Assembly (NCBI GenBank): GCA_015060245.1
Contig: SUYU01000012.1
Coordinates: 1 to 64,000 of the forward strand
Length of the DNA stretch: 64,000 nt
Source: Bacteroidales bacterium
GTDB lineage: Bacteria; Bacteroidota; Bacteroidia; Bacteroidales; UBA932
Direction of reading: 5' to 3'
Position numbers and translations under genes: made by a program. The notes beneath the pieces were generated by a model. It saw only the letters and a list, made by a program, of their open reading frames with translations, made no database searches and was not told the origin of the DNA. Below, piece by piece: positions 19,170 to 28,388 of this stretch; positions within the stretch are counted from its first letter, which is position 1, and each line of letters starts with the position of its first letter.

Positions 19170-19923
19170 AGAGTTTATAAATAAGATTGGCCAGGCTGTA
19201 AATCAGGAGATGGAGCAGAATGGTTGGGGACATGTGCTCTTTATTCTGGTGTACACTTTGCTGGCAGCACTTTTTTTGTGCATTCTGGTTATTTCAGTGC
19301 GCAGGAATGTTGTTGATATGATGGTGCGTGTAGGCTGGGCCTGGAGGCATCCCGGAAATTATGTGGGGCTTTGGGCCGGTTTTGTTGCGTACATATTTTT
19401 CTTGTTCTTTCTTATTATTCCACGTGTGCGCCAGAATCTCAAGTGGTTCATGAAGTTTACCCACGAACTTACCCATACTCTGGTTGCCCTGCTCTTTTTT
19501 GCAAAGATAAAAGAGTTTGTGGTTAAGGATAGAGAATGTTATGTGAATTACAAGAGTGGCCCTATAGGGTATGTTCCAACAGCATTGTCTCCATACTGTA
19601 TCCCAATATATACAATCATGCTTTTCCCGTTCAGATTTGTAGGCGACGCTGGATATATGATTGTGTTTGATGCTTTGATAGCCTTTACATATGCTTTTCA
19701 TGTGCATACATTTATAATGCAGACAAGAATTACCCAGTCTGATATTAAAAATTGCGGTCCACTCTTGTCTGCTTCCTTTATAACTTTTGTACATTTGGCA
19801 ATTCTGTCATTGATTCTGGCAATTCCAAAAGGGGGAGTGTTGAATGCGGTATGCAGGGTATTCTGGGAGTATCCTGGGCAGATTTTGATGTGGTTTAAGG
19901 AGATTGTCTGCATTACAATGTAG
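19144..19923 (+). CDS. Multi-pass membrane protein with HELTH (HExxH) motif; M50-like metallopeptidase candidate
   Basis: WFMKFTHELTHTLVALLFF (HExxH at 19462-19476), LSPYCIPIYTI; overlaps the end of the sigma factor gene. Confidence 0.65.
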   Translation: MNRKRMKIREFINKIGQAVNQEMEQNGWGHVLFILVYTLLAALFLCILVISVRRNVVDMMVRVGWAWRHPGNYVGLWAGFVAYIFFLFFLIIPRVRQNLKWFMKFTHELTHTLVALLFFAKIKEFVVKDRECYVNYKSGPIGYVPTALSPYCIPIYTIMLFPFRFVGDAGYMIVFDALIAFTYAFHVHTFIMQTRITQSDIKNCGPLLSASFITFVHLAILSLILAIPKGGVLNAVCRVFWEYPGQILMWFKEIVCITM

Positions 19924-19995
19924 GGCCCATAAAAATATCTATTTACGACTTTTTTGTGGGTATAACCTGCTGATTCTTTTTAAGTTTATGATAAT

Positions 19996-20766
19996 ATGAA
20001 AAAGATTTTTTTACTTATGGCATCTCTCTTTGCGGCATCCTTCATGTATGGCCGTGAGGAGTTCAAGAAGGGCTCTTTTGTATCACAGGCAACCGGAGAT
20101 ACGCTTCTGTACAGGTACCTTGAGCCTCAGGATATGCAGAAGGGCAAAAAGTATCCTCTTGTAATATTTCTCCATGGATCGGGTGAGAGGGGCAACGACA
20201 ATGAGGCACAACTCTTTCATGGGAGCGGACAGTTCATCAATCCGGTAAACCGCGAAAAGTATCCCGCCTATGTGATTTTCCCGCAATGTCCGGAGGGAGT
20301 TCCGGGTGCATATATGCCACGGCTTGAGACTCTTGTGCCGGCCGATATGCCTTTGGATCCGCCTGTGGCCCCGATTGTGCTTACGTTAATGGATCTTATC
20401 AATTCATATATTGCCCTGCCTGAGGTCGATGACAGGAGGGTCTACATTATGGGAATCTCAATGGGTGGAATTGCTACCTATGATATAGTTTCGAGGTATC
20501 CCGATCTCTTTGCCGCTGCTGTGCCAATCTGCGGTTCTGTGAATCCGCAGAGGCTCAAGAGTACAAAAGGTGTGGCCTGGAGAATCTTTCATGGTGATTC
20601 GGATGCAGCAGTGACTGTTGAGGGGTCGCGTGAAGCATACAAGGCACTGCGAAGTTATGGGTATGATGTGGAGTATATAGAGATTGCCGGCTGTACACAT
20701 AACAGTTGGAATCCGGCCTTCAATTACCCCGACTTCATGAAGTGGCTCTTCAGGCAGAAGAGATAA
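19996..20766 (+). CDS. Secreted alpha/beta hydrolase (esterase/PHB-depolymerase-like)
   Basis: YPLVIFLHGSGERG, IMGISMGGIATYDIV nucleophile elbow, C-terminal CTHNSW. Confidence 0.82.
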   Translation: MKKIFLLMASLFAASFMYGREEFKKGSFVSQATGDTLLYRYLEPQDMQKGKKYPLVIFLHGSGERGNDNEAQLFHGSGQFINPVNREKYPAYVIFPQCPEGVPGAYMPRLETLVPADMPLDPPVAPIVLTLMDLINSYIALPEVDDRRVYIMGISMGGIATYDIVSRYPDLFAAAVPICGSVNPQRLKSTKGVAWRIFHGDSDAAVTVEGSREAYKALRSYGYDVEYIEIAGCTHNSWNPAFNYPDFMKWLFRQKR

Positions 20767-20825
20767 TCTGCCAACCGTTTTTTGGTAGTTAAACCCTGAC
20801 CGTTGCCCCCAAATGTTATCTTTAT

Positions 20826-20872
20826 AAACAGCGAATCGCTATTGGATGCTTTCCAATAGAGATTCGTTGTTT
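20826..20872. terminator. Long stem-loop between convergent genes, probable bidirectional terminator
   Basis: AAACAGCGAATCGCTATTGGA / TCCAATAGAGATTCGTTGTTT, 19/21 paired, 5-nt loop. Confidence 0.55.
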
Positions 20873-20886
20873 GATGTGGGCAGGTA

Positions 20887-22335
20887 TTAGAGGCTGTCGC
20901 CAAAATCCTGTCTGAACTTGTGTACAATCTTTGACGGCCAGTCTGTAGTTGGAACAAGTTCTCCCATGAAGAAGCGCAATACGCTCGGTTCGTAAGAGAA
21001 TTTAAGACCTCCAATAAGGTGTCTGTTCTCATAAAGCCATGCAAGACGGTCAACAACATATTTTGTCTGAGACAATGTAAATACCCTTCTTGGGAACGCA
21101 AGTCTCATCAACTCCACGTCTGCAAGAATCTCATTGCCGTTCTCATCCCTTACGCTTGACATTGTTCCGCGCTCCATTCCCCTCACACCTGAACATAGGT
21201 AGAATGCTGCGGTAAGTGCACCTGCAGGGTACTCGTGTTGAGGAATGTGGCTGCAGAATGTGCCTGCGTCAACGTGCGCTCCAAGTACACCCGGAGGCGT
21301 TACCATTGGTATACCTGCCTTAACGGCACTCTCAACGCAATATTTGATGAAGTTTACGCTCTGGCTTATCATTGTCTCGTCAATGGTTTCGTAGATACCT
21401 ACTGCCATTGCCTCAATCTCCCTTATGGACATACCTCCATATGTAAGGAATCCCTCAAACAACGGAATAAGCGGTTCCATCTTCTTGTAGTAATCCTGAC
21501 GGTTGGTACAGATACCGCCACCCCTTGATGATGTAAGTTTTCTTGCAGAGAAATATACAAGGTCCGCCAAACCTGTCATCATTTTGATGATGTCTGCCAT
21601 TGTGTTCTCTTTCCACTCCTCTTCCCTCTGTTTTACAAGGTAAGCGTTCTCGCCAAGCAAACTTGCGTCAAGGACAAGCATGATGCCGTATTTGTCGGCA
21701 ACCTGTCTTACATCCATCATGTTCCTGATAGAGAAAGGCTGTCCGCCAATAAGGTTGGTAGAGGCCTCCATACGTATGAATGCTATATTTTCAGCGCCCT
21801 CTGTTTCAATGGTCTGCACAAGTTTGTCAATATCAAAATTGCCCTTGAAAGGATTGTCGGAACGCAAAATTAGAGCCTCATCCTTTACAAGTTCTATAAC
21901 CTTTCCACCAACTTCATTGATGTGGGCGAGTGTAGTTGTAAAGTGGTAGTTTGTAAGGACTGTCTGCCCCGGCTTGATGAAGGTGCGGGCAATTATGTTC
22001 TCGGCTGCACGACCCTGATGCGCAGGAAGGAAATATTTCTTCCCAAGGACCTCGTTGATTCCCTTGACCAATCTATCAAATGACTGGGAACCGGCATAGG
22101 CATCATCTGCACGCATCATTGCCGAAAGTTGGTTGTCGCTCATTGCATTGGTGCCGCTGTCGGTAAGCATATCAAGGAACACATCATTTGTGCTCAATTT
22201 AAAGGTATTGTAGCCTGCCTCCTTAATGGCGTCTCTTCTTCTTTCAATAGGAACAAGGTGCAGTTTCTGCACAATTCTCACTTTGTGGAGTTCGAGAGGA
22301 ATATCCTCCCCCTGGTAAAATTTGATGTGGGACAT
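20887..22335 (-). CDS. Beta-eliminating lyase (tyrosine phenol-lyase-like / tryptophanase family)
   Basis: DMLTDSGTNAMSDNQ, PAHQGRAAEN, NYHFTTT, GVRGMERG, YEPSVLRFF; PLP lysine region YFSARKLTSS. Confidence 0.8.
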   Translation of the reverse strand: MSHIKFYQGEDIPLELHKVRIVQKLHLVPIERRRDAIKEAGYNTFKLSTNDVFLDMLTDSGTNAMSDNQLSAMMRADDAYAGSQSFDRLVKGINEVLGKKYFLPAHQGRAAENIIARTFIKPGQTVLTNYHFTTTLAHINEVGGKVIELVKDEALILRSDNPFKGNFDIDKLVQTIETEGAENIAFIRMEASTNLIGGQPFSIRNMMDVRQVADKYGIMLVLDASLLGENAYLVKQREEEWKENTMADIIKMMTGLADLVYFSARKLTSSRGGGICTNRQDYYKKMEPLIPLFEGFLTYGGMSIREIEAMAVGIYETIDETMISQSVNFIKYCVESAVKAGIPMVTPPGVLGAHVDAGTFCSHIPQHEYPAGALTAAFYLCSGVRGMERGTMSSVRDENGNEILADVELMRLAFPRRVFTLSQTKYVVDRLAWLYENRHLIGGLKFSYEPSVLRFFMGELVPTTDWPSKIVHKFRQDFGDSL

Positions 22336-22714
22336 AGTATAATTTTTTTAAGTTGCTTTTTGTACCCCATTGGGCACAATGTTTAATTTTATCTTTTGGC
22401 AAAAGTAGTAAAAAAATGGCATCATCCGCTACTTTGAGACTACTTGCTGCACGAATCTTAATTATTTAAAAGACAATAATATATTATATGTCTTGAATAT
22501 GGGGACAAGGTGTATCCAATATGTATATATTCCAAGAGCAGAATGAGTAGGCTTATATGTTTATAATCAGAGTTTTCATCTTTTGGTACATTTGTTTGGA
22601 GCCATTCCGGCAACCAAATGAACCTATTTGACTTTATTTGCGAACAAATTAAATGCGTAATTTTGCAAAAAAAGTCTTAGTTGTTGGTATATAATATAAA
22701 GACAATTGAGTACG

Positions 22715-22912
22715 TTCTCTTTTTAAGAGAGCGGGAATAGTAAAAAAAATTGCTTCACCATTATTTTTAGTTCTTTATAAAACATTTTTTTTACAACAGT
22801 GTAGAATCCAATTTAAACAAAACCGAAAAAAGTTTGGGCACGGCATTAATTTTGTTATATAGTACACTGTCATACAGTTTGTTATAAAATTATCCATCTC
22901 TTAAAAAGAGAA
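22715..22912. repeat. Perfect 16-bp inverted repeat flanking an AT-rich intergenic segment
   Basis: TTCTCTTTTTAAGAGA at 22715-22730 and its reverse complement TCTCTTAAAAAGAGAA at 22897-22912. Confidence 0.8.
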
Positions 22913-22970
22913 TTGTCCGGGCCTATGAAAAAAAAGATAATTACACTACTATAATATTTTGGTTTATTTA

Positions 22971-23001
22971 TTTGTTTTATTCATCAAAATTGTTATTTTT
23001 G
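22971..23001 (+). promoter_or_regulatory. Bacteroidetes housekeeping promoter for the fimbrial locus
   Basis: TTTG (22971-22974), N19, TATTTTTG (22994-23001); about 50 nt upstream of the likely ATG at 23053. Confidence 0.7.
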
Positions 23002-23052
23002 TAACGGCGGATGTGCTTTTCTGCTGTTGAAATGCTAAAAATTATTGATATT

Positions 23053-23637
23053 ATGAGAATAAAAACCTATCTCCTGTTGCTTTTCTTTGCTTTGTTTGCA
23101 ATGGGAGCGAAAGCGCAGAGTATTGCCGTAAAGACCAACCTCCTTTATGATGCAACTGCAACTGTAAATGCCGGTATTGAGTTTGGGCTTGCTCCAAAGT
23201 GGACCTTGGATTTGAGCGGAAATTTCAATGCCTGGGAAATAAGTGAGGGAAAGAAGTGGAAACATTGGATGGCGCAGCCGGAGGCCCGCTATTGGTTCTG
23301 TGACCGTTTCTCAAGGCACTTTGTTGGAGTGCATGCACTTGGAGGACAATACAATGTAGGTGGTCTTGATACAGATTTCAAAATTTTTGGAAAAGATTTT
23401 TCAAAATTGAAGGACAGCAGATACCAGGGCCTCTTCGCAGGTGCAGGTGTAGCGTACGGTTATGCGCTTATCCTTGGCAAGCACTGGAATATGGAGTTTG
23501 AAGTAGGTGTGGGTTACATTTACACAAAGTATGACAAGTTTGAGTGTGCCGGATGTGGAAAAAGGGTTGGAACAGACCTTGAAAAACATTTCTTTGGACC
23601 TACCAAAGGGGCAATAAATCTTGTATATGTATTCTAA
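23053..23637 (+). CDS. DUF3575-like outer membrane protein of fimbrial locus
   Basis: AVKTNLLYDATATVNAGIEFGLAPKWTLDLSGNFNAWEI…WMAQPEARYW typical of DUF3575; start 23053 preferred to 23011. Confidence 0.8.
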   Translation: MRIKTYLLLLFFALFAMGAKAQSIAVKTNLLYDATATVNAGIEFGLAPKWTLDLSGNFNAWEISEGKKWKHWMAQPEARYWFCDRFSRHFVGVHALGGQYNVGGLDTDFKIFGKDFSKLKDSRYQGLFAGAGVAYGYALILGKHWNMEFEVGVGYIYTKYDKFECAGCGKRVGTDLEKHFFGPTKGAINLVYVF

Positions 23638-23651
23638 AAAAGTGAAGTGAG

Positions 23652-25076
23652 ATGAAAAAGATTATACTATTTGCAATGGTGTGTTTGGCAATGTTCAGCA
23701 GTGCCAATGCGCAGACAGTTGTTCCAGGAGCAGGTGTAAAGGATTTGAGCATGCAGCGCAACGGCAAGTTCATGTCGGTACAGATGCTGCTTGACCTTAA
23801 GGAACTTGATGTGCCTTTCAACAGGGCTGTAATATTTACACCGGTAATACGGAACGGCAATGATTCAATTGTATTGTCGTCTGTCGGAGTCTATGGCAGG
23901 AACAGATATTATTACTACCAGCGTGTGGGAATAGGCCAGATTACAGGTGAGGATGAGTTGAGTTACAGGGCATCAAAGATGCCGGAGAGTGTTCCTTACA
24001 ATTCAATTTCAAACTATGAAGAGTGGATGGAGGGCGCCACATTGGTTCTTAACCGCAAGGATTTTGGATGTTGTTCAGATATTCTTGCCGATATTGACGG
24101 TACATTGTTGGACAAATACCGCACACCGGTTAAGGAGTATATTCCAATGTTGGTGTATGTGCGTCCTGAGGCAGAGGAGCAGAAATCACGTTCGTTGAGC
24201 GGAACTGCATATATTGATTTCCCTGTGAACATTACACAAATCCGTCCGGAGTACAGGAACAACATTGTGGAACTTGCAAAAATTTCGGGTACAATTGATT
24301 CTGTGAACAACGACAAAGATATTACAATCAAGAATGTCTTCATAAAGGGTTTTGCGTCGCCTGAGGGAAGTTGGGCGCTTAATGAGAGATTGGCAAAGGG
24401 CCGTACAGAGGCTTTGAAAAAGTATGTTCAGGACCTTTACAAATTTGCTCCTGACATGATAACTACATCATACGAGCCGGAGGATTGGAGCGGATTGCGC
24501 AAATATGTAGAGAGTTCGACACTCGCAGCAAAGGATAATATCCTTGACATTATTGACTCTGACCAGAAACCTGACAGCAAGGAGTGGATAATCAAGTCAA
24601 AATACCCCGAGGATTACAGATATCTTCTTGCCAACTGTTACCCTGCTTTGAGGCACTCAGACTATGTGATTGACTACGTAATCAGAGATTTCAATACAGT
24701 AGATGAAATCAAGGAGATTATGGCTACTGCTCCGCATAAGTTGAGTCTGCAGGAGTTGTATATTCTGGCACAACAGTATGAGGCGGGAAGCAAGGAGTTC
24801 AATAATGTCTTTGAGACTGCTGTAAAGATGTATCCGGGTGATGTTACCGCAAATCTGAATGCAGCCAATGCAGCAATGGAGCGTAAGGATCTTGTAGGCG
24901 CTGAGAGGTATTTGATGCATGCCGGAACATCGCCTCAGGCAATATATGCCCGTGCAAATCTTGCTGCAATGCAGTTAAAACTTGATGAGGCAGAGAAACT
25001 ATTCATTGAAGCAAAGGAGGCAGGTATTGCAGAGGCTGATGCTTCAATTGCAAAATTGCAGGAACTTAAGAGATAA
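23652..25076 (+). CDS. DUF3868-like protein with OmpA-like/TPR C-terminal region (fimbrial locus)
   Basis: N-terminal GAGVKDLSMQRNGKFMSVQMLLDL…ILADIDGTLLD; FIKGFASPEGSWALNERLAKGRTEALKKYVQ OmpA-like motif. Confidence 0.72.
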   Translation: MKKIILFAMVCLAMFSSANAQTVVPGAGVKDLSMQRNGKFMSVQMLLDLKELDVPFNRAVIFTPVIRNGNDSIVLSSVGVYGRNRYYYYQRVGIGQITGEDELSYRASKMPESVPYNSISNYEEWMEGATLVLNRKDFGCCSDILADIDGTLLDKYRTPVKEYIPMLVYVRPEAEEQKSRSLSGTAYIDFPVNITQIRPEYRNNIVELAKISGTIDSVNNDKDITIKNVFIKGFASPEGSWALNERLAKGRTEALKKYVQDLYKFAPDMITTSYEPEDWSGLRKYVESSTLAAKDNILDIIDSDQKPDSKEWIIKSKYPEDYRYLLANCYPALRHSDYVIDYVIRDFNTVDEIKEIMATAPHKLSLQELYILAQQYEAGSKEFNNVFETAVKMYPGDVTANLNAANAAMERKDLVGAERYLMHAGTSPQAIYARANLAAMQLKLDEAEKLFIEAKEAGIAEADASIAKLQELKR

Positions 25077-25136
25077 AACAATATAGGTAAAAACAATAGA
25101 AATAATTAACTTATTCATTTATAAATTCCAATTATC

Positions 25137-26861
25137 ATGAAAAAACTACTATTTGCCCTTTTTGCAATGGCCGTAGTTATTGGCTGTTCAAAAGATGACA
25201 ATGTGACCTCTCCTCAAGAGGCTAATGGACAGGCATCATTCTTGTCTGTGAACTTCAAGGCGGCAGGTTCTATTACAAAAGCAGAGCCAGGTTCATTTGA
25301 GTATGGATCTGCCGACGAAAATGCCGTTAACTCAATCACTTTCTATTTCTTTGACGCGAATGGCAACAAATATGCCGTTCAAGGTATGGACAACTATATG
25401 ACCGGTACCTTGTCAGAAGGAGACTGGGCTAAAGGTACTGAACCTGAAGTCGAGAAATTGTCAGGTATGATTTTGGTCATCAAACAGGTTCAGGACAAAC
25501 AGATTCCTTCACAGATGGTTGCTGTGTTGAATGCACCTGCAGATTTGCAGAAATCAATGAGTTTGGCGGAGTTGGAAGCAGCAGTACTTGACGAACTTAC
25601 TGTAGCAGCGGACAATAAAAATTTCTTCATTATGTCAAACTCTGTTTATGTTGATGAGCAGGCAGAAACACGCATAAGCACAACAAAAATTACAGAGGAT
25701 AACCTTTTCGAGTCAAACATTGCAGAGGGTGAGCCTGGCTACAACAAGCCTGGTACAATTCTTCCGGAGGGTTCAGTTCCTCAAGAGGTCAAACCTGTTG
25801 ACATCTATGTTGAGCGTGTGGCTGCAAAAGTAAAGGTACAGTTCTCCGGTATAAATGATCAAAATGATTTTATAGAAGTTAAGGGTGAGGATGGCAAACA
25901 GTTGACTCTTCCTAAAGCCGGCAGCGATGAAGAGGTTGCTGCATACATTAACGTTCTTGGTTGGGATCTTACAAACACAACATTCGAGTGCAATCTTTTG
26001 AAACAGATTGAGACATCTTATGATAAGGATGTTCTTGGTTTCTCTCCATGGAATAACCCTGCATTCTGCAGATCATATTGGGCAGAGACTCAGGCTGAGC
26101 CTTTGCATACTCTTACCTTTACTGATTTGATTGATCAGGATATAGATGCTGCAAAATACTATTTTGAGAACACTATGCAACCTGCTACTGAAACAAATGG
26201 TGTAAATGTTGAGATAGTTGACGGAAAAGTTCAATTCGTTAAATCTGATGCTGAAGATGCTAACAAGGCTTCACAACTTGTGGTTGCTGCACAGTTGGTA
26301 GATCAAAGCGGCAATGCGTTGCCTTTCGGCAGATGGTATGGCAAGAACTATCTTGTAGATGACCTTAAGGCTGCTATGGTTGCAACTGTTGACCACAGAT
26401 TGTTCATCCTTGAGTCTACAGATGAGCAGGGCAACAAGAAGTTCAGACCTATTCAAGTTGGTGATGTTTCTTTCCAACAAATGAGTGTAACTGAAAGCAA
26501 AGGAAGATACAAAGTTTATATGACTGCATACGATAATATTCCATATTATGATGCAACAGGTGCTGAAATGAAAACTGCAGATGCCGCATATATTCTTGAG
26601 CATGTTGATCCTGCACAAATCTGGGCTGACGGTCATACATACTACTATGCTACAATCAAACACTTCGGTGATGCAATAGGTATTGTACGTAACCACTGTT
26701 ATGTTCTTACAATTGATTCTGTTACCGGCTTTGGTACTCCAGTATTCGATGATGGTTTTGTAATCACACCGGAGAAACCTGAGGACAGCGAGGCAACAAA
26801 CCTTTCTGCAACAATCAATATCCTTTCATGGCATCTTGTTGAGCAGAATATTAATCTATAG
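25137..26861 (+). CDS. Mfa1-type major fimbrillin (lipoprotein precursor)
   Basis: Lipobox VIGCS; repetitive fimbrillin fold; C-terminal VRNHCYVLTIDSVTGFGTPVFD typical of Mfa1-like proteins. Confidence 0.82.
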   Translation: MKKLLFALFAMAVVIGCSKDDNVTSPQEANGQASFLSVNFKAAGSITKAEPGSFEYGSADENAVNSITFYFFDANGNKYAVQGMDNYMTGTLSEGDWAKGTEPEVEKLSGMILVIKQVQDKQIPSQMVAVLNAPADLQKSMSLAELEAAVLDELTVAADNKNFFIMSNSVYVDEQAETRISTTKITEDNLFESNIAEGEPGYNKPGTILPEGSVPQEVKPVDIYVERVAAKVKVQFSGINDQNDFIEVKGEDGKQLTLPKAGSDEEVAAYINVLGWDLTNTTFECNLLKQIETSYDKDVLGFSPWNNPAFCRSYWAETQAEPLHTLTFTDLIDQDIDAAKYYFENTMQPATETNGVNVEIVDGKVQFVKSDAEDANKASQLVVAAQLVDQSGNALPFGRWYGKNYLVDDLKAAMVATVDHRLFILESTDEQGNKKFRPIQVGDVSFQQMSVTESKGRYKVYMTAYDNIPYYDATGAEMKTADAAYILEHVDPAQIWADGHTYYYATIKHFGDAIGIVRNHCYVLTIDSVTGFGTPVFDDGFVITPEKPEDSEATNLSATINILSWHLVEQNINL

Positions 26862-26934
26862 TTCCAGGTAGGGTGGCTGCCCGCAGTCAAGCAGCAGTCA
26901 TCTGCATAGGAGCAACCAGATTTTTAAATCAAGA

Positions 26935-26968
26935 ACGGCGGGGAGTTCCCGCTCCCCGTCTTCTTTTA
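26935..26968 (+). terminator. Terminator after major fimbrillin gene
   Basis: ACGGCGGGGAGTTCCCGCTCCCCGTCTTCTTTT hairpin followed by T-rich tract. Confidence 0.7.
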
Positions 26969-27360
26969 AATTTGGCAACGTTGCCTTAATTTTTAAACGG
27001 GATTTTGTGTTGTTGAGATGTGTGCTATAGAGTGGGGAATAGGGGATGGAGATTCGTGTAAGAGTGATTGGTATAGAGTGATTTTTTGAAAGTGGATCAT
27101 GCAAAGAAATTAGTGAAGAGAGATTTGTGGAAGAAGATGAAAAGATGATTCGTTAAGGGAGATTGGGAAAGTAAATTTTTGGAGAGAAGATTTTATAAAA
27201 GAGAGTCTTGAAAAGATTGTCGGGAAGAGAAAGTGGGTAAGAGAATGTGTGATGGGGTTGTGGTGAAACATTATGCGCCTTTGTGCGGCTTTTGGGTTTG
27301 AAAACGATACTGCTTTGCAGTTTTACATATAACTTGATAATACTAAAAACAGATAACAAA

Positions 27361-28380
27361 ATGAAAAAATTATTATTTCTTGTCATTGCTCTCGCCGGCC
27401 TGATGTTCGCTTCCTGCGAGAATGTAATTTTTGATGATGAGGGAGATTGTTCTGTAAACTACAGAATAAGGTTCAAATATGACATGAATATGAAATTTGC
27501 AGACGCATTCTCCAATTGTGTGTGTTCTGTTCATCTTTATGCATTTGACAAGAATGGGGTGCTGGTATATCATAAAAAGGAGGCTGGTGAGGCTCTGAAA
27601 AATGAAGACTACGCCATGGATGTTGAACTTATCCCCGGCAAATACACACTTGTTGCATGGTGTGGCCTTACCGGTGGTGATTCATTCAGCCTCTCCAATA
27701 CAATTTCAGTAGGTTCAACTACTCTCGAAGAGTTGAAGTGCGAAATGAAGAAGGAGTATGACCAGAATGGAAATGTATATTCAGATAATGAACTCAACGA
27801 CTTGTATCATGGCATGCTTGAGGTAAATCTTCCTGATGAGCCTGGTACACATACGCGTACAATATCACTTGTAAAGAATACCAATATTGTTAGGGTCGTT
27901 TTGCAGCACTTGAGCAGTGTTGACATCTATCCGGAGGATTTTGTTTATGAGATTACTGATGACAACACTTTTATGGCACATGACAACACCATTCTTGACA
28001 ATGAGGAGATTGATTACTATCCATGGAGCGTTACTTCAGGCAAGGCCGGCATCTATGCAGATTTGAATATGACCAAGGCCGCTTCTACAGTCAATGTGGC
28101 AGTTGCGGAGTTTACCATCAACAGGCTTGTTGTTGAGAACAATCCGGTTCTCTCAATTTATAATGCAAAGGACAACTCCAAAGTACTTGCAATTCCGTTG
28201 AAAGATTATGCTTTGCTGGTTAAGGGCAACTATAACAAGGCAATGGGTGACCAGGAGTATCTTGACCGTCAGGATGAGTATAACCTTACATTCTTCCTTG
28301 ATGAGCACGGGTTGTGGTCAAGCAGCAGAATCATTATCAATTCATGGCATATAGTTTTACAGAACCCTGATTTGCAATAA
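27361..28380 (+). CDS. FimB/Mfa2 family fimbrial anchor subunit
   Basis: Lipobox MFASC; EGDCSVNYRIRFKYDMNMKFADAF; start 27361 rather than 27283. Confidence 0.82.
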   Translation: MKKLLFLVIALAGLMFASCENVIFDDEGDCSVNYRIRFKYDMNMKFADAFSNCVCSVHLYAFDKNGVLVYHKKEAGEALKNEDYAMDVELIPGKYTLVAWCGLTGGDSFSLSNTISVGSTTLEELKCEMKKEYDQNGNVYSDNELNDLYHGMLEVNLPDEPGTHTRTISLVKNTNIVRVVLQHLSSVDIYPEDFVYEITDDNTFMAHDNTILDNEEIDYYPWSVTSGKAGIYADLNMTKAASTVNVAVAEFTINRLVVENNPVLSIYNAKDNSKVLAIPLKDYALLVKGNYNKAMGDQEYLDRQDEYNLTFFLDEHGLWSSSRIIINSWHIVLQNPDLQ

Positions 28381-28388
28381 AAATAGAG

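Noticed and set aside
22971-23011. Start of the DUF3575-like gene at 23011
   Set aside because: The promoter at 22971-23001 would put the transcript start almost on that ATG; the ATG at 23053 precedes a proper signal peptide (MRIKTYLLLLFFALFAMGAKA).
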